This document shows, piece by piece, positions 52,413-60,929 of a stretch of 64,000 nucleotides of DNA. Below the pieces are notes generated by a model, which saw only the letters and a list, made by a program, of their open reading frames with translations, did not search any database and had not been told where the DNA came from. The stretch is from Aminivibrio pyruvatiphilus (lineage in GTDB: Bacteria; Synergistota; Synergistia; Synergistales; Aminobacteriaceae), in assembly GCF_004366815.1 (NCBI RefSeq), contig NZ_SORI01000001.1, forward strand, positions 124,001 to 188,000, read 5' to 3'. The first letter of the stretch is position 1, and every line of letters begins with the position of its first letter. A program made the translations under genes and the position numbers.

Positions 52413-53678
52413 ATGGGACTCCTGAACGTGGAGCAACTGAAGCCCGGAATGATTCTGGAAAAGAATCTCCTGGCTTTCAATGGACGTTTTCTGCTGCCCA
52501 AGGGGGCTGTGCTGACGGAAGGACACATCCGGACCATGAAGGTCTGGGGTGTGGTGGAAGCCGACATTGAAGGTGAATCCGACGCCGGGACCGCTGACAC
52601 CTTGGTGCCGGAGATTCCCGCAGAGATCCTCCGGCAGGCGGAAAACTCACTGAAGGCCCTTTTTGCCCTTCCTCCGATGCGTTCCCCCATGAAGGAAATC
52701 TACGCCCTCGCCCTTGAACGGGCGGCGGCGGACCTCAAGGAAGGACGGAACGGCGCTGCCGGGGAACAGGCGGACAAGGGTTTCCCCCAGGGGAAAAAGA
52801 AGGGGACGGCGGGGAAAATAAAGGGGAGCCTTACCCCCTCCGATCTGGTGTCCCGGGAACTCCGCCTCGCTTCACTGCCTGACGTCTATTATCAGATCAT
52901 GGAGGTCATCAACTCGGCCCGGAGCTCAGCCTCTCATATCGCCGAGGCGGTGAGCAGGGACACGAGCCTTCTCGCCAGGCTCCTCAAGCTGGTGAACAGC
53001 GCTTTTTACGGTTTTCCCTCCAAGATCGAAACCGTGTCCAGGGCCGTGGCGGTCATCGGAACGAAGGAACTGTCCACCCTCGCACTCGGCATAACGGCAG
53101 TCCAGTATTTCAGCGATATCCCCCCCGAGTTCGTGGACATGAAGAATTTCTGGAGGCATTCTGTGGCATGCGGTGTCTATGCCCGGCTGCTCGCCTCGGA
53201 AAAAGTGGGGGTGTCGGAGGAGCGCCTTTTTGTTGCGGGGCTGCTTCACGATCTTGGCAAACTCGTCCTCTACCGGCAGATTCCCTTCTCGGCCAGGGAG
53301 GCCATGGAGCTCTCCGCGGAAAGAAGAATTCCCATCTGCGAGGCGGAAAGAGAGCTCCTCGGCTTTGACCACGCCCAGGTGGGGGCCCTTCTCCTGAGAG
53401 AATGGAAAATTCCCGCCCCCCTGGAAACGGCGGTTCGCTTCCACCACGGTTCCGCGGGTTTTCCCTCCGCCCTCGAGCCCTCCCTTCTGAATGTGGCGGA
53501 CACGCTCGCAATCGCCATGGGCATGGGAAAAAGCGGCTCCTCAGTTGTCCCCGAAATTGAGCCTGCTGCCTGGGAAGCCACGGGACTTTCCGCCGGGGTC
53601 TTCCAGCCGGTGGTCCGGCAGGGGGACAGGCAGATAGACGACATCACGGCGGCTTTTCTCGGAAACGGGGGACGGTGA
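52413..53678 (+). CDS. HDOD-domain signalling protein
   Basis: The 421-residue protein has a short N-terminal region like those found ahead of HD-GYP or HDOD domains (LKPGMILEKNLLAFNGRFLLPKG compressed in residues 8-31). A basic linker precedes an HDOD domain (about 155-350) with LPDVYYQIMEVIN, LVNSAFYGFP and the divergent HD-like LHDLGKLVLY. HDOD proteins are regulatory and usually lack phosphodiesterase activity. The ATG at 52413 has AAGGAG upstream. Its stop lies one base before the GTG of the diguanylate cyclase gene, so the two share an operon and probably a pathway. Confidence 0.85.
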   Translation: MGLLNVEQLKPGMILEKNLLAFNGRFLLPKGAVLTEGHIRTMKVWGVVEADIEGESDAGTADTLVPEIPAEILRQAENSLKALFALPPMRSPMKEIYALALERAAADLKEGRNGAAGEQADKGFPQGKKKGTAGKIKGSLTPSDLVSRELRLASLPDVYYQIMEVINSARSSASHIAEAVSRDTSLLARLLKLVNSAFYGFPSKIETVSRAVAVIGTKELSTLALGITAVQYFSDIPPEFVDMKNFWRHSVACGVYARLLASEKVGVSEERLFVAGLLHDLGKLVLYRQIPFSAREAMELSAERRIPICEAERELLGFDHAQVGALLLREWKIPAPLETAVRFHHGSAGFPSALEPSLLNVADTLAIAMGMGKSGSSVVPEIEPAAWEATGLSAGVFQPVVRQGDRQIDDITAAFLGNGGR

Positions 53679-53679
53679 A

Positions 53680-55350
53680 GTGGTCTTCCCTGAAGAGCGT
53701 ATTGCCTGCCTCGAGCGGCGCCTTCGGGTTCTTGAAGAGACGAACGCCTTCCTGTGGAAGGAAAAAAGCTTTGCCGTGGAAAACCTGGAATCGGCGGTCA
53801 CCCTTGGCAGCTTCGACACGAGCCTCAACCGTCTCGACGATCCCCGGCCCATCCTCGAGGAAATTCTCGCCAGGGCGGCGACCATCCTGCCCTTCAAATC
53901 CGCCGCAGTATATCTTGTCACGGAAGATTCCTCCTTCACCCAGGCCCTGTGTTCCCCTCATGGACAGGGAGCGGAACTGGAGGAGCTCGTTTCCCGGAGG
54001 ATCGAAGACCGTACGTTCGCCTGGGCTCTCAAGAGAAGAAAATCAGTCCTGTCCGGCGTATCCGGACCTGAACCCCTCCATCTCCTCCACGCCCTGTCCA
54101 CCATATCCCGGACCAGGGGAATGTTCGTCGGCATTCTCGAAGGAGAGTGGCAGCACCTGTCGGATTATTCCCTTTCCCTTCTCTCGGTGCTGCTCTCCGC
54201 CGCCGCCGGAGCGCTGGAGAGCTTCGAGCTGTACCGGAATCTCAGGCGGCTGAACAGGGACCTTGCGGATAGGATGTCCCAGCTTGAGGAATCCCGGAGA
54301 GAACTGGAGGAATACCGGAAATTCCTCGAGCAGCAGGTGGAGCAGAGGACAAGGGAACTCTCCCGGGCGAACGAGGAGATGAAGATGGAGATCGCAGAGC
54401 GGATGCGGGCCGAGGAGGATCTCCGCTCGAGCGAGGAGATGCTCAGGCTCGCCGTGGAGGGCATGGGGGACGGAGTCTGGATCTGGAACAGAACGACCGG
54501 CAAGACCGATCTCTCCCCTCTTTCAGCTGAGATCCTGTGCGGAGGTGCTGAAGATCCGGCGTTCTGCATCTCGAAATCGGCGTCTGCCGAAGCCTGGGAG
54601 CGGATTATCCACGAGGAAGACCGGGAACGGCTTTCCAGGAGAAAGGAGCGGTGTTTCGCCGGGGACGCGGCGGCGTACAGTGCGGAATACCGGGTTATGG
54701 GAAAGGAAGGACAGGAACGGTGGATCCTCGAGCGGGGAAGGGTGGTCCGGAAGGACGGGGATGGGCGGCCTCTCACAATTGCCGGTACCCACTCGGACAT
54801 CACCGGAAGAAAAAAACTGGAGGACCACATCCGTTTCCAGGCCACTCACGATTTCCTCACCGGGCTGCCGAACCGCTTTCTCTTCGAGGACCGGCTCACC
54901 CAGGTTCTGGCCCGGGCGAAGAGGCAGAAGAGAAAGGCCGCCCTTTTCTTCGTGGACATGGACGATTTCAAGAAAGTGAATGACCGGTACGGACATCCTG
55001 CGGGTGATGCCGTCCTAAAGGAGGCGGGCGCCCGCATTGTTTCCTGCGTGCGGGAAATGGACACCGTCTGCAGGCTGGGAGGGGACGAGTTCACCGTCAT
55101 TCTGCCGGACATCGGCGGCGCAGGCGAGGCTGAAATGGTAGCCGGCCGGATCCTTGAAGCCTTCGGAGAGCCTTTTTTTCTCGGGGGAGAGAGCGTATCC
55201 CTCTCTCTGTCAGTGGGGATAGGAATCTTCCCGGACCACGGCGAGACCATGGAGCAGCTTCTGGTCAACGCCGACGAAGCTATGTACAGGACCAAGGGAC
55301 AGGGGAAGAAGATCTGCTTCCTCCCTCCCCGGAACACGTTTGCCCCCTGA
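53680..55350 (+). CDS. Diguanylate cyclase with GAF-like, coiled-coil, PAS and GGDEF domains
   Basis: The 556-residue cytosolic protein has a GAF-like sensor (about 45-185), a long coiled coil (190-255), a PAS domain (258-380, ending ITGRKKLED) and a GGDEF domain (385-550) with an intact GGDEF near 467. The inhibitory site REMD stands five residues before it. It should make cyclic di-GMP from two GTP and be product-inhibited. The start is GTG at 53680, one base after the HDOD stop. No EAL domain. The input ligand is not predictable. Confidence 0.92.
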   Translation: MVFPEERIACLERRLRVLEETNAFLWKEKSFAVENLESAVTLGSFDTSLNRLDDPRPILEEILARAATILPFKSAAVYLVTEDSSFTQALCSPHGQGAELEELVSRRIEDRTFAWALKRRKSVLSGVSGPEPLHLLHALSTISRTRGMFVGILEGEWQHLSDYSLSLLSVLLSAAAGALESFELYRNLRRLNRDLADRMSQLEESRRELEEYRKFLEQQVEQRTRELSRANEEMKMEIAERMRAEEDLRSSEEMLRLAVEGMGDGVWIWNRTTGKTDLSPLSAEILCGGAEDPAFCISKSASAEAWERIIHEEDRERLSRRKERCFAGDAAAYSAEYRVMGKEGQERWILERGRVVRKDGDGRPLTIAGTHSDITGRKKLEDHIRFQATHDFLTGLPNRFLFEDRLTQVLARAKRQKRKAALFFVDMDDFKKVNDRYGHPAGDAVLKEAGARIVSCVREMDTVCRLGGDEFTVILPDIGGAGEAEMVAGRILEAFGEPFFLGGESVSLSLSVGIGIFPDHGETMEQLLVNADEAMYRTKGQGKKICFLPPRNTFAP

Positions 55351-55373
55351 CGAACACCCTCTCTTCTGACCCC

Positions 55374-55815
55374 TAAATCCGCAGCTTCTCCTGGCAGAGG
55401 GAGTGTCGCCGGGCATAAGGTGAATTCGCCCCGCCAGGGGCGAAGAGAGGATCCCCTGGGGGATAAGGTGAATTCGCCCCGCCAGGGGCGAAGAGAGGAT
55501 CCCCTGGGGGATAAGGTGAATTCGCCCCGCCAGGGGCGAAGAGAGGATCCCCTGGGGGATAAGGTGAATTCGCCCCGCCAGGGGCGAAGAGAGGATCCCC
55601 TGGGGGATAAGGTGAATTCGCCCCGCCAGGGGCGAAGAGAGGATCCCCCCTGGGGGATAAGGTGAATTCGCCCCGCCAGGGGCGAAGAGAGGATCCCCTG
55701 GGGGATAAGGTGAATTCGACCCGTCAGGGTCGAAGAGATCATCCCCTGGGGGACAGCGCCCGGGCCGGGCGGCCCAAGCGAGCACCGGTGACGCTCCCCG
55801 CTGCCTGCGGATTTA
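55374..55815 (+). repeat. Dispersed foldback repeat, copy D, expanded by a 48-bp tandem array
   Basis: The ends TAAATCCGCAG and CTGCGGATTTA are perfect inverted repeats, and the arms match copy B. In place of the short centre there are seven tandem units (55415-55752). This element fills most of the 604-bp gap from 55351 to 55954, the largest stretch without a gene in the window; the rest of the gap has only a ribosome site for the next gene. Non-coding: frames through it change where one unit is 50 bp long. Confidence 0.9.
55415..55752 (+). repeat. Seven tandem units of 48 bp
   Basis: Units begin with ATAAGGTGAATTCGC at 55415, 55463, 55511, 55559, 55607, 55657 and 55705. Units 1-4 and 6 are identical. 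Unit 5 has two extra C (50 bp). Unit 7 differs at a few positions. Each unit holds two hairpins: CGCCCC-GCCA-GGGGCG and ATCCCC-TG-GGGGAT (the second spans the unit junction). In unit 7 the first becomes CGACCC-GTCA-GGGTCG, a paired change that keeps the stem. Confidence 0.95.
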
Positions 55816-55954
55816 GGTGACCGGTGTGCCGTTGACCTTTTTCCCGTTTTCCGCAACAATACTTCCCGAACATCCGGCAAGCGGAGGTTCTGGAGGCCTG
55901 TGCTTTCCCGCCGGTGACCGGTCCGGAACCGGTGAAAAAAGGAGGCGATTCCGG

Positions 55955-57235
55955 GTGAGGGTATTCCTTCCCTACGGCAGTTCCCACATAACCTGCGAAA
56001 TACCTGATTCCAGGCTTCGGGCGATCCTCTCCCCGAAGCTTCCGGAAGCGGAGGAGAAGACGGGAGAAGCGATCGTCAGAGCGTCTCTCGCCCGTCCCGC
56101 CGGCAGCCCTCCTCTCAGGGAGCTCGCCGGAGGAAAGAAGAACGTGGTCATTCTTTCCAGCGATCATACCCGTCCCGTCCCCAGCGCCGTCATCATGCCC
56201 CTTCTCCTGGAGGAAATCCGCGCCGGGAATCCCGGGGCCGACATCACCATACTCGTCGCCACGGGATGCCACAGGAGCACAACGGAGGACGAACTCGAGG
56301 AGAGGTACGGCACGGAAATTGTCCGCAGCGTTCGGATCGTGGTCCACGACAGCCTGGACGAGAACAGCCTCGTATCCGTGGGCACCCTGCCCTCGGGAGG
56401 AGAACTGGTTCTCAACCGCCTCGCAGTGGAGGCGGACCTTCTCGTTGCGGAAGGATTCATCGAACCCCACTTTTTTGCCGGCTTCTCCGGCGGACGGAAG
56501 AGCGTTCTTCCCGGCGTGGCGGCCTACAGGACGGTCCTGGCCAACCACTGCGCCGAGTTCATCGCCTCCCCCGGGGCGAGGACGGGGATCCTCGAGGGAA
56601 ACCCTATCCACGAAGACATGGTCTACGCCGCCAGGAAAGCGGGGCTCGCCTTCATCTGCAACGTGGTCCTCGACCCGCAGAAGCGCATCACCGCCGCCTT
56701 CAGCGGGGACATGGAGAAAGCCCACGAAGAGGGGTGCGCCTTCCTGAGCCGTTTAGCAAAGGTGCAGGCTGTGCCTGCGGACATCGTGATCACGGGCAAC
56801 GGCGGATATCCCCTCGACCAGAACATCTACCAGGCAGTGAAGAGCATGACCGCTGCCGAGGCCTCCTGCAGGCCGGGAGGGATCATCATCGAGGCGGCGG
56901 AATGCAGGGACGGTCACGGAGGAGAGGCTTTCTACCATGCCTTCCGGGATATACCCACCGCCCGGGGGGTGCTGGACAGCATTCTCGCCAGGGGGAGGGA
57001 CAGCACCGAACCGGACCAGTGGGAGATCCAGATTTTCGCCAGGATCCTCATGAACCATACCGTCATTCTGGTGACGTCGGCGCCGAGGGAGACGGCGGAG
57101 TACATGAACATGAAATGGGCTCCCTCCCTGCAGGATGCCCTTGCGCTTGCTGAGGAGATCCTGGGTGACGGGAACGCCGCCGTGACGGTTATCCCCGACG
57201 GGGTGTCGGTTATCGTGGATACCCCGGGGAAGTGA
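55955..57235 (+). CDS. LarA-like nickel-dependent 2-hydroxyacid racemase
   Basis: The 426-residue protein has every key LarA position at a constant offset of two from the Lactobacillus enzyme: D70 and R73 (SSDHTRP), H106 (CHR), H172 (EPHFFAGFSGG), K182 (RKSVLPG, the lysine that holds the nickel-pincer nucleotide) and H198. It should racemise or epimerise a 2-hydroxyacid. Genes for cofactor synthesis (larB, larC, larE) are not in the window. The GTG at 55955 has AAAGGAGGCG upstream. The neighbouring aldonate genes suggest a sugar-acid substrate rather than lactate. Confidence 0.88.
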   Translation: MRVFLPYGSSHITCEIPDSRLRAILSPKLPEAEEKTGEAIVRASLARPAGSPPLRELAGGKKNVVILSSDHTRPVPSAVIMPLLLEEIRAGNPGADITILVATGCHRSTTEDELEERYGTEIVRSVRIVVHDSLDENSLVSVGTLPSGGELVLNRLAVEADLLVAEGFIEPHFFAGFSGGRKSVLPGVAAYRTVLANHCAEFIASPGARTGILEGNPIHEDMVYAARKAGLAFICNVVLDPQKRITAAFSGDMEKAHEEGCAFLSRLAKVQAVPADIVITGNGGYPLDQNIYQAVKSMTAAEASCRPGGIIIEAAECRDGHGGEAFYHAFRDIPTARGVLDSILARGRDSTEPDQWEIQIFARILMNHTVILVTSAPRETAEYMNMKWAPSLQDALALAEEILGDGNAAVTVIPDGVSVIVDTPGK

Positions 57236-57273
57236 CGGGAACACGCCGGTCCGAAACAGCCCCCTGTATCGTC

Positions 57274-57295
57274 CTGCCCGGCCTGGGCCGGGCAG
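57274..57295 (+). other. Intergenic hairpin between the larA-like and pdxA2-like genes
   Basis: CTGCCCGGCC (57274-57283) and GGCCGGGCAG (57286-57295) are perfect inverted repeats with a 2-base gap, followed by CTATTATTC. The missing T run makes it a weak terminator at best. The pdxA2-like ribosome site GGAGGAGAG follows. Confidence 0.5.
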
Positions 57296-57325
57296 CTATT
57301 ATTCTATTCCGGAGGAGAGATCGTC

Positions 57326-58309
57326 ATGACAAAGCCCGTAATCGGCATCACCATCGGAGACCCCTCGGGAGTGGGTCCCGAGATCAGTCTTAAAACCCTG
57401 AGGAACGAAGAAGTACTGGCCTCCTGCATTCCTGTCCTGTACGGCGACGAGGCGGTCCTCCGCAGGGCGGCCCCTATTGTGGGCTGTTCGGAAAAGATCG
57501 CGGCCGTCAGCGGGCCGGAGGAGGCGAAGGCTGGGCAGATAAGCGTCGTATCCCCCGGCGTCCTGACGGGGGACTATGAATTCGCGAAAGTCCAGGGACA
57601 CTGCGGCAGGGCCGCTTTCGCCTACATCGAGAGGGCCATTGCCGACGCCGCTGCGGGAAAGATTGCCGCCGTGGTCACCGGTCCCATCAACAAGGAAGCT
57701 CTCCACGCCGGAGGAATCAATTATTCGGGCCACACGGAAATTTTCGCCGACCTGACGGGAACGAAAGATTACGCCATGCTGCTCATGGGCGGGGGCGTCC
57801 GGGTGATCCACGTTTCTACCCACGTGGCTCTCCGGGAGGCATGCGACAGGGCGAAGAAGGAACGGGTCCTGACGGTGATCCGCCTCGCCGACGCAGCGGT
57901 GAAGGCCCTCGGGGTGCCGAAGCCCCGGATCGCCGTGGCGGGGCTCAACCCCCACAGCGGCGAAAGCGGACTCTTCGGCCGTGAGGAGATCGAGGAGATC
58001 ATCCCCGCCATTGAAACCGCCAGGGCCGAGGGGATGGATGTCACGGGCCCCGTGCCTCCTGATACCGTCTTCGTGAAAACCCTCCGGGGCGAGTCGGACA
58101 TCGTGGTGGCCATGTACCATGACCAGGGACACATCCCTCTCAAGATCACCGATTTCATGGGAGGGGTCAACGTGACGGTGGGGCTTCCCATCATCCGCAC
58201 CTCGGTGGACCACGGCACGGCCTACGGCAAGGCCGGCAAGGGGACGGCGGACGAATCGAGCATGGTGTCCGCGGTGCGGGCGGCGGTGCAGTTCGCCCGG
58301 AACCGCTAG
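57326..58309 (+). CDS. PdxA2-like 4-phospho-four-carbon-acid dehydrogenase
   Basis: The 327-residue protein has the PdxA fold: GDPSGVGPEI (11-20), TGPINKEAL (118-126), metal-ligand H136 in SGHTE, NPHSGE near 211 and YHDQGHIP near 265. Encoded directly before a DUF1537 kinase, it belongs to the PdxA2 group that oxidises D-threonate or D-erythronate 4-phosphate with NAD and decarboxylates the product to dihydroxyacetone phosphate. A vitamin B6 role (true PdxA) is less likely from the context but not excluded. GGAGGAGAG precedes the ATG. Confidence 0.85.
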   Translation: MTKPVIGITIGDPSGVGPEISLKTLRNEEVLASCIPVLYGDEAVLRRAAPIVGCSEKIAAVSGPEEAKAGQISVVSPGVLTGDYEFAKVQGHCGRAAFAYIERAIADAAAGKIAAVVTGPINKEALHAGGINYSGHTEIFADLTGTKDYAMLLMGGGVRVIHVSTHVALREACDRAKKERVLTVIRLADAAVKALGVPKPRIAVAGLNPHSGESGLFGREEIEEIIPAIETARAEGMDVTGPVPPDTVFVKTLRGESDIVVAMYHDQGHIPLKITDFMGGVNVTVGLPIIRTSVDHGTAYGKAGKGTADESSMVSAVRAAVQFARNR

Positions 58310-58331
58310 AAGGCTGAAGTGCCTCGCCCCC

Positions 58332-59591
58332 ATGGACAGGCGATACGTCATCATAGCCGATGACCTCACCGGCGCGAACGATGCGGGTATCCAGTTTCTC
58401 AAAGCGGGGTATTCCTCCTCGGTGACCCTGGATCCTGCCGCCCTCGGGACACTGGAAGAGGACGGGGCGGCGGTTCTCGATACGGAGTCGAGAAACATCC
58501 CGGAGGAGGAGGCAGCCGCCCTCCTGGAAAAAGCTCTCCCCCATCTCGCCCCGCTGAAGGGGAAGGGTATTTTCTTCAAGAAAGTGGACTCCACCCTGAG
58601 AGGCAATATCAGGGCGGAGACGTCGGTGCTCCGGGACGGCCTGGGTTTTTCCCTCACGGTCTTCGCCCCTGCCTACCCAGGAAACCGGAGGACTGCCGTG
58701 AACGGCCTGCTGCTTCTGGACGGCGTTCCCGTGGCGGAGACGGAAATGGGGCGGGATCCCAGGAAACCGGCGGCCACATCTTCCCTGGCGGAATGCCTTC
58801 AGGGAAAGGAGATTGCCGGGGCGAGGCAAGTGTCCCTGGACGAGATACGGAAGGGAATGGTCCCCGCCATCCTCGAAAGAGCCGGATTCAGGAGGAATTT
58901 CTGCTTCGATTCCGAAACGGAGGAGGACCTGGAGCTCATCGCCCGGAGCGTTCTCGCCTCCGTTCCCGCTGAAGACGTGCTGTGGGTCGGATCGGCGGGG
59001 CTCGCGGGAGCCCTGGTTTCTTCCGTACGGCCCGTACTGCTCGTGGTGGTGAGCCTCAGTCCCAGGAGCGTTCTCCAGGCGGGGCACGTCATTAAAAAGG
59101 GGATGGCCGCTCCCGTTCCGGCAGACATCGGCGCTCTTCTCTCCGACGGTCCCGGGGAGGCGGAGCGCCTGGCCCGGGAAGCTGCGGTCCTGCTCCGGCA
59201 GGGAAAGAATGTCCTTCTGACCTCCTCCCTGGAGGAACAACAGGTGAAGGCGGGGCGGAACGCAGATGCAGGGGAGCGCATCTGTGCCGTGCTGGCGGAT
59301 GCGGTTTCCCGCATCCTGGCGGCGTGCGGGGCAGGCGGGGTCTTTGTCACCGGCGGCGAGGCGGCCATCCATGTGGTCCGGGCCCTCGGGGGCAGGGGCG
59401 TCTCCCTGGTCGGCGAGGTTGAGCCCGGCATTCCCCTGGTACGGCTCATCGGAGGTCCCCTGGAGGGACTTCCCCTGATCACCAAGGCCGGCGGGTTCGG
59501 CGCGCCCGAAACCATGGAGCGATGCATCGGCGTCCTGTCCGCCTTCCGCGGGAAGAAAAATTCGAAAAGCGAGGTGACCGCTGGATCATGA
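58332..59591 (+). CDS. Four-carbon acid sugar kinase (DUF1537 family)
   Basis: The 419-residue kinase begins with [13 protein letters not shown] (7-19), has [10 protein letters not shown] near 81-90 as substrate site, and ends with the ATP-binding VTGGEAA and GG-rich C-terminal lobe. DUF1537 kinases phosphorylate D-threonate, D-erythronate or related acids at C4, supplying the substrate of the PdxA2-like enzyme just upstream. The ribosome site (AAGGCTGAAG) is weak. Its stop overlaps the start of the glycerate kinase gene by four bases. Confidence 0.88.
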   Translation: MDRRYVIIADDLTGANDAGIQFLKAGYSSSVTLDPAALGTLEEDGAAVLDTESRNIPEEEAAALLEKALPHLAPLKGKGIFFKKVDSTLRGNIRAETSVLRDGLGFSLTVFAPAYPGNRRTAVNGLLLLDGVPVAETEMGRDPRKPAATSSLAECLQGKEIAGARQVSLDEIRKGMVPAILERAGFRRNFCFDSETEEDLELIARSVLASVPAEDVLWVGSAGLAGALVSSVRPVLLVVVSLSPRSVLQAGHVIKKGMAAPVPADIGALLSDGPGEAERLAREAAVLLRQGKNVLLTSSLEEQQVKAGRNADAGERICAVLADAVSRILAACGAGGVFVTGGEAAIHVVRALGGRGVSLVGEVEPGIPLVRLIGGPLEGLPLITKAGGFGAPETMERCIGVLSAFRGKKNSKSEVTAGS

Positions 59592-60853
59592 AACGAATTC
59601 GCGATGACGCCATGAAGATCGGACTGAAGGCCATCGAGACGGTCCTGCCGGAAAATGCGGTGAGGGCGGCTCTTCGGGGCGGGGAGTTCTCCGGCCGGAC
59701 CAACGGCGGGGGGAAAGTTGTCCTCGTCGCCATCGGAAAGGCGGCCTGGCGGATGGCGAAGGCCGCCTCCGAAACTCTCGGGGACAGGCTCTCCGGCGGC
59801 ACGGTGGTCACCAAGTACGGCCACTCCATGGGGCAGATAGAAGGACTGGAAATTTTCGAGGCGGGGCATCCTTTCCCCGACGGGAACACTCTCAGCGGCA
59901 CGGCCAGGGCACTGGAAAAAGTGAAACATCTTTCGGAAGGGGACACGGTGCTCTTTCTCGTGTCGGGGGGAGGTTCCGCCCTTTTTGAAAAGCCCCGGGA
60001 CGGTGTGACCCTGGAGGATCTCGTGTCGGTGACGGACCAGCTTCTTGCCTGCGGCGCCGACATCGTGGAGATCAACACGATCCGGAAGCGACTCTCGTCG
60101 GTCAAGGGCGGCAGGTTCGCGCGCTTTGTCGAGCCCGCCCGCCTTTTTGCCGTGGTGCTCTCCGACGTGCTGGGAGACCGTCTGGACAGCATCGCTTCCG
60201 GTCCGGCCCATCCTGACGGATCCACGGTGCGGGACGCCCTCCGGATCGTGGAAAAGTACGGCCTGTCCCTGCGCCCGGGCCTCCTCGAGGCCCTCGGGGA
60301 GGAGACGCCGAAGGAACTGGGCAACGTCTCCACGGTGATTGCGGGAAGCGTGTCCGCTCTCTGCGCCGCCGCGGAAAAAACCGCTTCGGAACTGGGGTAC
60401 CGGACACTGCTGCTCACCACCACCCTGAACTGTGAGGCCAGGGAGGCCGGATCCTTTTTGGCGTCCATCGCCCGGCAGATCCGGGCGTCCGGCACTCCGC
60501 TGCAGCCTCCCTGTGCGGTGGTGCTCGGAGGGGAGACGGTGGTGCACCTCAAAGGAAAGGGCAAGGGCGGACGGAACCAGGAACTGGCTCTTGCCGCAGC
60601 CCTGGGAATCAGGGAACTGCAGGACACGGTTCTTCTTTCCCTGGGGTCCGACGGTACCGACGGTCCCACCGACGCCGCGGGTGGGCTCGTGGACGGCCAT
60701 ACCGCCGGGGTTCTCGCGGGCCTGGGCATGGACCCGGAATCCCTGCTTGCGGAGAATGACTCCTACCGGGGCCTTGACGCCTGCGGCTGTCTCGTCAGAA
60801 CCGGGCCCACGGGGACAAACGTGAACGACCTGGCCGTGCTGCTCTGCAGGTAG
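59588..60853 (+). CDS. Glycerate kinase, MOFRL type
   Basis: The 421-residue protein has the type II (MOFRL) glycerate kinase features: [10 protein letters not shown] near 48, [10 protein letters not shown] near 120, [14 protein letters not shown] near 158, SDVLGD and the C-terminal [14 protein letters not shown] block. These enzymes phosphorylate glycerate, usually at C2. The ATG at 59588 overlaps the kinase stop (TCATGA) and has GAGGTG upstream. Glycerate could come from aldonate cleavage or from serine; the exact link to the LarA/PdxA2 genes is inference. Confidence 0.9.
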   Translation: MKRIRDDAMKIGLKAIETVLPENAVRAALRGGEFSGRTNGGGKVVLVAIGKAAWRMAKAASETLGDRLSGGTVVTKYGHSMGQIEGLEIFEAGHPFPDGNTLSGTARALEKVKHLSEGDTVLFLVSGGGSALFEKPRDGVTLEDLVSVTDQLLACGADIVEINTIRKRLSSVKGGRFARFVEPARLFAVVLSDVLGDRLDSIASGPAHPDGSTVRDALRIVEKYGLSLRPGLLEALGEETPKELGNVSTVIAGSVSALCAAAEKTASELGYRTLLLTTTLNCEAREAGSFLASIARQIRASGTPLQPPCAVVLGGETVVHLKGKGKGGRNQELALAAALGIRELQDTVLLSLGSDGTDGPTDAAGGLVDGHTAGVLAGLGMDPESLLAENDSYRGLDACGCLVRTGPTGTNVNDLAVLLCR

Positions 60854-60875
60854 CCGGCTTTTCCGGGAAAAGAAG

Positions 60876-60904
60876 AAGGGCTCCCCCTTCAGGGGGAGCC
60901 CTTT
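60876..60904 (+). terminator. Terminator-like hairpin after the glycerate kinase gene
   Basis: AAGGGCTCCCCC (60876-60887) pairs perfectly with GGGGGAGCCCTT (60892-60903) around TTCA. Only three T follow, but the 12-bp stem is strong. Confidence 0.7.
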
Positions 60905-60929
60905 GTCATCGAAAGAGGGGGAGAGGAGG

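Noticed and set aside
55415-55752. CRISPR array
   Set aside because: Repeats are directly adjacent with no unique spacers, units are 48 bp, and no cas genes are present.
54846-55880. Minus-strand proteins with repeated 16-residue peptides across the tandem array
   Set aside because: The unit length of 48 is divisible by three, so several frames stay open by chance. Unit 5 has 50 bp and shifts the frame, no ribosome site fits, and the frame runs into the coding region of the diguanylate cyclase.
57326-58309. Vitamin B6 biosynthesis enzyme PdxA
   Set aside because: The fold is the same, but the adjacent DUF1537 kinase is the usual mark of PdxA2 in aldonate breakdown; B6 neighbours such as pdxJ or ksgA are absent.
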